Positions 59,291 through 64,000 of a DNA stretch of 64,000 nucleotides are shown here, piece by piece; position 1 is the first letter of the stretch, and each line of letters begins with the position of its first letter. This stretch comes from Nitrosotalea sp050749405. Lineage in GTDB: Archaea > Thermoproteota > Nitrososphaeria > Nitrososphaerales > Nitrosopumilaceae. The stretch is from assembly GCA_050749405.1 (NCBI GenBank), contig JBOGRD010000009.1:13767-77766 (forward strand), written 5' to 3'. The notes under the pieces were generated by a model. It saw only the letters and a list, made by a program, of their open reading frames with translations. It ran no database searches and was not told the DNA's origin. The position numbers and the translations under genes are program-made.

Positions 59291-59337
59291 AAACTCTATG
59301 TTTTGAAAGGTTGTACAAAAATCATCAAAGTCTGTAA
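59287..59337 (+). CDS. 16-codon remnant or micro-ORF ending the MKTL ladder
   Basis: ATG 59287 (overlapping gene 4's TGA) encodes MKTLCFERLYKNHQSL and stops at 59337. It begins with the same MKTL and ATGAAAACTCT as the ladder genes but has no membrane segment, so it looks like the start of a lost fifth gene. Confidence 0.4.
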   Translation: MKTLCFERLYKNHQSL

Positions 59338-59726
59338 ATGTTGCATAAGGATTTCATTTTTGTGCCTGTTATGCAACGTTTGATTAAACTCACTGGATTA
59401 ATATTTGACTAGCAGGTAATTCATTATGCCCCAAATGCACGCAGACGGACTGTGATGATAAAATATGATTTTTGGTCCACCCAGCCGTGCGACAGGGCAC
59501 CCCGGTATGAAAACAAAATGAGGGTTTAGGCTAAAATTACCAATGATTTTCTGTGAGTCAGAACCGGGGAACATTCATTTAATTTTTGAAAAACGTCGAC
59601 AATCACAGTAATTTTTGCTATTTTTGAACGCAAAACGAGTCTTATTCTTGATTATGATGCTGGACAATTATTGTAAAGACCAAAAACAACAGAACCATTG
59701 ATATATTTGCTTTGTATAGATATACT
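59338..59726. other. Gene-free stretch
   Basis: Contains the third short repeat (59363-59394), a fragment reading CPKCTQTDCDDKI-stop near 59430-59475 without a start, and AT-rich DNA with TATA ATATATTT before 59727. No complete gene is seen. Confidence 0.45.
59363..59394. repeat. Short repeat, copy 3
   Basis: CCTGTTATGCAACG-TTTGATTAAACTCAC, related to copies at 57470-57560. It marks the other side of the MKTL ladder. Confidence 0.6.
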
Positions 59727-59966
59727 ATGGCAACTGCATATGTGCTAATAAATTGTGAATTAGGCTCAGAAGAAGCAATCATTTCACAGTTGAAAGCAAT
59801 CACCGGAGTAAAAGAGGTTCATGGTACGTTTGGAGCCTACGATATTTTGGCCAAAATCGAATCTCCCACAGTAGAAGCCCTAAGGGAGATAATCACATGG
59901 AAGATCCGTAAAATAGAGAAGATTCGCTCTACTCTAACTTTGATGGGAATCGAAGGTCAAAGTTAA
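59727..59966 (+). CDS. Stand-alone Lrp/AsnC ligand-binding (RAM) domain
   Basis: 79 residues from ATG 59727: ATAYVLINCELGSEEAIISQ, then GVKEVHGTFGAYDILAKIES and RKIEKIRSTLTLMGIEGQS. This is the ferredoxin-like ligand domain of Lrp/AsnC regulators (V-x-x-T/V-x-G-x-Y/F-D-x-L/I-x-x-I) with no DNA-binding part. Such single-domain proteins are numerous in AOA and are thought to bind amino acids or mix with full-length Lrp proteins. A TATA-like ATATATTT lies about 28 nt upstream. Confidence 0.85.
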   Translation: MATAYVLINCELGSEEAIISQLKAITGVKEVHGTFGAYDILAKIESPTVEALREIITWKIRKIEKIRSTLTLMGIEGQS

Positions 59967-60146
59967 TTCCTTACTTTCTATCCCACTCCACATATTTTCT
60001 AGCGCGATCCTCGATTATTGTTTTTTATATACAGAGACACGTAAATTAACGGTGGATCATTGGAAATATCACGAACAAAAATTTATCAAATATTGCAACT
60101 GACGTATGCAAAAGACCTTTTAATTGTGCAATTGCCTTGAGCAAAT

Positions 60147-60713
60147 GTGTTACTGCACTTCATATTTCTTGTAAAGGAAGAAGAGATTGAGCAAAGAAAA
60201 TGGGAATTTCAGTATGTAGAAAAAATGGCCAACTTTTACAAGGTATGGATTGAAAAGACGTTTTCACAGAAAGTTGATGTCCAATCAGACGAGATGATAG
60301 TAAGATCTGGGGAACGATTTAGAATACTTGATACTCCTGTGATTATGGAAGACCATGTAAGCAGGGGTGAAAACATTTTTCACTTTTATCTGACATATTT
60401 TAGGCCCATGTGGACCGACTGTACCTGTGAGGGTTATTTTGCAGAAAACTTTGGTATGATATGGTGGCAAAAGAGCCCTAAAAAAGATGATCTCAATTTC
60501 CTAATGGATAAAAACTGTACAAAGGTTTCTCACGAGCTTTCTCACGAATTTCTCAGACAGGCCAAATACAAGAACTATAAAGAACTCGTGCACGAGATAT
60601 GGGACAAGCATCTTTTTGCATCATTACCCTTTGAATACTATGACGCAAACAACAAAAAGACTGAAAAGGACCCCCTTTTTGCAACACTTGACACCTCAAG
60701 TCTTAGGCCATAG
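60147..60713 (+). CDS. Protein with HExxH zinc-peptidase-like motif
   Basis: 188 residues, GTG start. The motif HELSH lies at residues 129-133 (KVSHELSHEFLRQAKYKNYK), in a helix as in gluzincins or metzincins; a further His/Glu cluster (ELVHEIWDKH) 15-20 residues later could give the third ligand. No signal peptide is obvious. The rest has no recognised domain. A metalloprotease-like function is inferred from the motif only. Confidence 0.55.
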   Translation: MLLHFIFLVKEEEIEQRKWEFQYVEKMANFYKVWIEKTFSQKVDVQSDEMIVRSGERFRILDTPVIMEDHVSRGENIFHFYLTYFRPMWTDCTCEGYFAENFGMIWWQKSPKKDDLNFLMDKNCTKVSHELSHEFLRQAKYKNYKELVHEIWDKHLFASLPFEYYDANNKKTEKDPLFATLDTSSLRP

Positions 60714-60749
60714 AAATTATTGAGACCAAAATGTGCATTACATGCTGTA

Positions 60750-61001
60750 CTAGGTTACAAACAAAGACTTGGTACTGAGTAGACCTGAACAGCTTTTACA
60801 CAGTTTGTGTCTGAAAAGTTGATCTACTTCAGTAAAACGTACATGTGAAATATCTGATGGTTCCACCACATGATTGCCACATAATGTCTGCCATCTTCCA
60901 GGAGGAAGGTAATGGTTCTTTGCAACCCCAAAATATCTTCCCCTTTTGTAGTAGAACCAGCCAAATGTCTTACATGCGGTCTCTGTATCTTCCATCGCCA
61001 T
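60750..61001 (-). CDS. Hypothetical Cys/His-rich small protein
   Basis: 83 residues: GWFYYKRGRYFGVAKNHYLP, then LCGNHVVEPSDI and LCKSCSGLLS. The Cys/His arrangement (C-x2-H...C-x2-C) could bind zinc. No known family. Convergent with the HExxH gene. Confidence 0.5.
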   Translation of the reverse strand: MAMEDTETACKTFGWFYYKRGRYFGVAKNHYLPPGRWQTLCGNHVVEPSDISHVRFTEVDQLFRHKLCKSCSGLLSTKSLFVT

Positions 61002-61138
61002 TATTTTAGCATGTTCTATCTCATAACTGAAATACGTTGCGTAGCTTTTCTACTATTTATCTCTCAATGCTTGCTTGGGGTTTTCCAAATCTTCTAAAAG
61101 ACTTTAACTTCGCCAAAAGCACCGCCTAAACGATCGGG

Positions 61139-61170
61139 AAGCCATAGGGGTGGCCACAAAACCCCTTTTT
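61139..61170 (-). repeat. Dispersed repeat AGGGGTTTTG..GCCACCCCT, copy 2
   Basis: Minus-strand match to 40006-40036 (25 of 28). Both copies translate as R-G-F-V/A-A-T-P-M/V-A in one frame, which is probably coincidental to the repeat. Confidence 0.6.
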
Positions 61171-61515
61171 CCAATTTTTTTTCTACAAAAAAGGTCGACC
61201 AAAATTTTCATGTTGTGCATACTCATTATGGATGATAGCAAAGCGACTGGCAGTAAAATGATCATGGGGACTTGATCAATATTGTTTGCAAAGTCTATTT
61301 TTAGCAGCGGTATTGCCAAAAAGGTAGGCCACTTTAGGTCAGAGTTATGTCAAGTTTCCATCTTCAAGTTTTGCGTAATCCTATACGGGATGGCGCAAGA
61401 ATTTCAGAATTGTTTAGGCACGAAAAGCAGAGCTCTTTCAAAACTTTACCAGAATTCCAAAACAATATACTGCAAGTTTTCAGAACCTCAAGTTTAGTCA
61501 CGAGACTTTCAGAAC

Positions 61516-61632
61516 TTGACCAGAACCGACCAGAACTTGGGCAAGTTCTGACAGTTCATGCCTGCAAAACATGGGAAGTTCTGAGGCGTTTTACCAGAAC
61601 AAACCAGAACCAGAACAGAACCAGAATCAAAG
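61516..61632. repeat. CCAGAAC-rich degenerate repeat tract
   Basis: At least five exact CCAGAAC units plus variants (CAGAAC, CCAGAAT, GTTCTGA in inverse) within about 120 bp. Spacing is irregular, so it is not a CRISPR or microsatellite. Confidence 0.7.
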
Positions 61633-61754
61633 TAAACGATTCCTTATCTTTCATGGACCCCAAAACCATTTTGAGGGCAACGCCAGAAGTCAAAACCGGA
61701 GCTGGCCCCAGAATCCAAACGAAAAAAGTCAATTATTGGTAACCGCATTATTTC

Positions 61755-62015
61755 CTAATCAGTTTTTATGCCTAAATCATGCTTAGGTATGATCACATAA
61801 TCATGCTCGTACCAATAATACTCTAAAACATGGCCAGTTCTGGAATTTATCTTGATGTTAAATTTGCTAGCTTGTGGTTCTGAAACCGAAACCTCAACCA
61901 TCCAAACCCCGTCTTTTAGGACCGGTCTTTCTGTCTTGGTAACGGAATGATGCTGTTGTAAAAAGTTTACTGCAATCTGCTTTGCCCAATCTTCACTGAT
62001 AATATGATGTGACAT
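61755..62015 (-). CDS. Hypothetical PepSY-like protein
   Basis: 86 residues: a helix (EDWAKQIAVNFLQQHHSVTK), then strands DGVWMVEVSVSEPQASKFNI-KINSRTGHVLEYYWY. The helix, W-x-V-x-V strand and I-x-x-x-T/S-G-x-V-L turn recall PepSY/YpmB-type domains. No signal peptide, so likely cytoplasmic. The assignment is by pattern only. Confidence 0.55.
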   Translation of the reverse strand: MSHHIISEDWAKQIAVNFLQQHHSVTKTERPVLKDGVWMVEVSVSEPQASKFNIKINSRTGHVLEYYWYEHDYVIIPKHDLGIKTD

Positions 62016-62097
62016 CCCAACTTTTACCTGCGCGGTTTTAATTTATTAATTTGGTCGTAGTTTGTTAGTGAAGAGTCTTCTGAATCAGAATCAGCGT

Positions 62098-62406
62098 CTA
62101 TAAAATCCGAACATTGTTCGAACTTTCAGCAGTAACACGACAATCAAGGCCACCGTCTGATTTGCGGGCATTATTCTCCCAATGCAAGGGACGCAGGTTT
62201 GAGAGTTCGTCTTTCCCTCCTTCAGATACTGGCTTGATGTGGTCAATCTCCCACCCGTATTCTGAATCTCTCCTCCCATAATGACTCCTCAGAATCCATG
62301 CAACGCATTCGTCCTTTCTCCACATTACTGGATCGTTGCCACCTACAATCTGTCCCTTAGACCAAACCTGCCAAACAATATTTTCTGTAAAAATCATCAT
62401 TCCCAT
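62098..62406 (-). CDS. HNH endonuclease
   Basis: About 102 residues from ATG 62406, chosen because a TATA-like ATTTATCTG at 62429-62437 is about 26 nt upstream (TTG 62421 is the longer alternative). YGWEIDHIKPVSEGGKDELS and NLRPLHWENNARKSDG give the HNH core: the catalytic His in E/V-D-H-I, an N-L-R/Q strand, and H/N-x-x-N-x-x-K. Such small HNH proteins often accompany mobile DNA. Located among integrase and repeat remnants, it is probably part of an accessory region. Confidence 0.85.
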   Translation of the reverse strand: MGMMIFTENIVWQVWSKGQIVGGNDPVMWRKDECVAWILRSHYGRRDSEYGWEIDHIKPVSEGGKDELSNLRPLHWENNARKSDGGLDCRVTAESSNNVRIL

Positions 62407-62507
62407 AGAATAAGGAATCAAGTATCAGATAAATCAGTATGGAACATTCTTCCATTGGATTTATTTAATACCCATCACAATTTTCAGAAAAAGAGGGAAC
62501 ACAGTTA

Positions 62508-62789
62508 TTGGATAATGACGAATTGCTTGGAGATGTGGTTGCATCAGTCGTTGAAAAGGTTCTGATGAATGTTGGATTGGCAACACATGCAAAAGTAATC
62601 GACATACTTGATGCCTTTGACCTTATCTTTTCTGACTGTTATCGAAATCCCGATGTTCTGAACTTTGCACTTAAAGAAGTGTTCGATAATGATCATCTAA
62701 CAGTAGTAGAAAAGATCAAGATTGGACTTTCTGGACTTGAAGATTATAACCCTAAGCTAGTCGCATTCATACAAAAACTAGGCAAATAA
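62508..62789 (+). CDS. Hypothetical helical protein (NitrOD5-like)
   Basis: 93 residues, TTG start at 62508: LGDVVASVVEKVLMNVGLAT, then AKVIDILDAFDLIFSDCYRN, PDVLNFALKEVFDNDHLTVV, and LEDYNPKLVAFIQKLGK. An all-helical domain of a kind abundant in AOA and sometimes attached to sensor proteins; the NitrOD5 label is recalled, not verified. Function unknown. Confidence 0.6.
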   Translation: MDNDELLGDVVASVVEKVLMNVGLATHAKVIDILDAFDLIFSDCYRNPDVLNFALKEVFDNDHLTVVEKIKIGLSGLEDYNPKLVAFIQKLGK

Positions 62790-62858
62790 AATCATGAATA
62801 GTCACGCTTCTCTCCGACTTGCATTTTGTATCAAAGGTTTCCATGTCCCAACGGGTAA

Positions 62859-62984
62859 CGCAAAGAAGCAGTCCAACCAGACGAGGTCGAAGACTTTCTT
62901 GAGAAGGGTTACAGGTTTGTAGGAAACCTGCCAAACGGAAAGGTCGTCGTTGAACGATTTAACTCCACAAAAAATACCCTCTAA
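62859..62984 (+). pseudogene. Fragment resembling the C-terminal tail of an integrase-like protein
   Basis: In one frame: VQPDEVEDFLEKGYRFVGNL and PNGKVVVERF, ending at TAA 62982-62984; a stop lies in frame just upstream and no start is present. The E-x-x-x-x-L-x-x-G-x-x-F/Y-V pattern resembles tails of archaeal mobile-element proteins. Likely a truncated remnant. Confidence 0.4.
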
Positions 62985-63016
62985 AAGACTATAAGTAAGT
63001 GTTTTAGAGTTTTTTC

Positions 63017-63133
63017 ATGCCAGAATTCATTTGCCCTGACTGTGGGCAGAAACTATTTCATGAAAATGAAACAACGCTAACTGTAGAAAAACAAGTTCAT
63101 ACAAAATTCTGTTCTGCTAACAAGAAGCACTAG
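63017..63133 (+). CDS. 38-residue zinc-ribbon-like protein
   Basis: ATG 63017 to TAG 63133: MPEFICPDCGQKLFHENETT, then VEKQVHTKFCSANKKH. C-x2-C at the start and H...C at the end could bind zinc. It lies between the integrase-like fragments. Coding is plausible but not certain. Confidence 0.5.
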   Translation: MPEFICPDCGQKLFHENETTLTVEKQVHTKFCSANKKH

Positions 63134-63218
63134 CACTTTGTGACAGCATGCAATGGTACGGCAAACACCTAATGAATGATTTTTGTTCTTTTAATTTCAG
63201 TTTTTTCTTTTATAGGAT

Positions 63219-63575
63219 ATGACTGACATTTACAACTCTGAAAAAGGAGAGTCTTACAAGTCTCAGATTATAAATAGATTCAAGAACGGCCCTATTGCTG
63301 TAAAATACCTTGATTCACTCATAGCCAATGGGCTTGCCCCCATACGTGTAAAGATGATGGCATGGTGTACAAAAATACTCCTTTCCTGGAAAGATAAACC
63401 GGAATTGTCAAAATGGACCAAGGATGATGTAGAGTTTTGTGTAAAAAAAATGATAGAGTCAGACTGGGCTACATCGACCAACAACTTCCTCATCTATATC
63501 AGGGTGAGGAACACATCCTTTTTCAAATTAAATTTTAGTAGAATTTTTTTATATGATCTTATAGAACAATTATAG
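63219..63575 (+). pseudogene. Truncated tyrosine integrase, N-terminal core-binding domain
   Basis: 118 residues: YKSQIINRFKNGPIAVKYLD, then RVKMMAWCTKILLSWKDKPE-LSKWTKDDVEFCVKKM and ATSTNNFLIYIRV. This resembles the core-binding (SAM-like) domain of archaeal XerC/SSV-type integrases (W-x-D-K-P-x-x...T-K-D-D-V/I-E). The catalytic domain with R-H-R-Y is missing; the frame ends in unrelated sequence after residue about 95. A relic of an integrative element. Confidence 0.65.
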
Positions 63576-63612
63576 TAAATTCAGATATAATATTGAGTTT
63601 ATAAATCATCAA

Positions 63613-64000
63613 TTGTATCAACTGAAAAGTAGCAATGGTACTAGTCGTTGGCTAACACTAGCTCTTGCTCCAATGTTGTTATTCTTATTTGGTATGCTTG
63701 CACACAATGCATTTGCAGCAGGTGGTACAACACAACTATCTCTTACAGTAAATTCAGTTGACCTGTCAGGAACTCCAATCACTGGCATGTCGACTGTTCT
63801 TCGTTATGCCAACGGTACAACTGTACAAGAGGCCTATACACCGGTCACCTTTACCGTTACATCAGGCATCCAGTACGTTGTCCATGTACGAGATTATCAA
63901 ACTAACGTATTTAATCACTGGAGTGATGGAAGTACAAGCAGCTACTATCCAATTACCCCTAGCAAGAATGTTACCTTGACTGCATACTATTCCACTAGCG
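63613..64000 (+). CDS. Secreted protein, N-terminal part (runs off window)
   Basis: Open from TTG 63613 through base 64000, so the C-terminus is beyond the window. A signal peptide (LTLALAPMLLFLFGMLAHNA then AFA-A) is followed by a beta-rich domain: LSLTVNSVDLSGTPITGMST, YVVHVRDYQTNVFNHWSDGS and PSKNVTLTAYYSTS. The H/W-W-S-D-G-S/G-T...N-V-T-L-T-A-x-Y pattern is typical of InlB-B-like/'divergent' surface repeats. TATA ATATAATA at about 63585 supports the TTG as a leaderless start. Confidence 0.7.
   Translation, partial: MYQLKSSNGTSRWLTLALAPMLLFLFGMLAHNAFAAGGTTQLSLTVNSVDLSGTPITGMSTVLRYANGTTVQEAYTPVTFTVTSGIQYVVHVRDYQTNVFNHWSDGSTSSYYPITPSKNVTLTAYYSTS

Larger units (their letters stand above)
61002..61754. 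other. Gene-poor, repeat-rich stretch
   Basis: No trusted gene. It includes the AGGGGTTTTG repeat copy 2 (61139-61170) and the CCAGAAC tract (61516-61632). A long open frame over the latter mostly translates the repeats and is not supported. Confidence 0.5.

Noticed and set aside
59430..59475. Small zinc-finger peptide (CPKCTQTDCDDKI)
   Set aside because: No start codon in frame. At best a remnant.
61516..61632. CCAGAAC tract as a CRISPR array
   Set aside because: Units are about 7 nt with irregular spacing. No repeat-spacer pattern.
61347..61742. 131-residue open frame over the CCAGAAC tract
   Set aside because: Its sequence mostly reflects the DNA repeat, it has no recognisable domain, and two other frames are also open there.

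Overview
The window comes from an ammonia-oxidising archaeon of the Nitrososphaerota (Thaumarchaeota). It carries amoB, amoC, amoX and amoA, an Amt ammonium transporter, a PII protein, archaeal translation genes (eS1, uS15, ABCE1, archaeal SerS, TrpS and PheST), KEOPS Pcc1 and a geranylgeranyl reductase. The DNA is AT-rich. Many start codons lie about 25 nt downstream of a TATA-like box, so leaderless mRNAs appear common. The gene content fits a group I.1a (Nitrosopumilales or Nitrosotalea-like) lineage, but I cannot name the species.

Layout. 1-5 kb: a truncated LarA-like gene, site-2 protease, Ard1-type acetyltransferase, Trm5-like methyltransferase, ABCE1 and 5S rRNA. 5-9.4 kb: small proteins, then a tightly overlapping non-oxidative pentose phosphate operon in which the transketolase N-half is fused to ribulose-phosphate 3-epimerase. 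9.4-18.5 kb: ASCH protein, MoxR/VWA pair, isoprenoid reductase and a translation/genome-maintenance operon (DHH nuclease, Pcc1, SerS, eS1, uS15). 18.6-30 kb: the nitrogen block, with two small membrane proteins that may be the extra AMO subunits AmoY/AmoZ, PII, a degenerate Cas4-like protein, Amt, amoB and the amoC-amoX-amoA run. The Cas4-like gene and amt share an almost identical 42-nt promoter segment.

30-38 kb is a mixed accessory and tRNA block: an orphan Dam methylase, an AbiTii-like protein, a histidine kinase lacking its phosphoacceptor His, tRNA-Thr, tRNA-Leu with two apparent introns, a SWIM/DDE transposase with a divergent AbrB-like regulator, and tRNA-Ile with an intron. 38-48.6 kb looks like stacked tRNA-anchored cassettes carrying secreted proteins. 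Three copies of the tRNA-Ile 5' end and two copies of the tRNA-Ala 3' end flank, in turn, a secreted protein, a TPR plus secreted protein, and a 1412-residue adhesin. No integrase is seen inside them.

48.6-57.5 kb returns to core genes: phosphopantetheine adenylyltransferase, TrpS, an ArsB/NhaD-type transporter and PheST. 57.6-59.3 kb is a ladder of ATGA-overlapping small membrane proteins that all begin MKTL or MKNL. From 60 kb the window becomes accessory again, with a HExxH protein, an HNH endonuclease, a truncated integrase, a zinc ribbon, a CCAGAAC-rich repeat and the start of a secreted protein that runs off the end. Several proteins of 34-54 residues were found by direct reading in gaps between longer genes.
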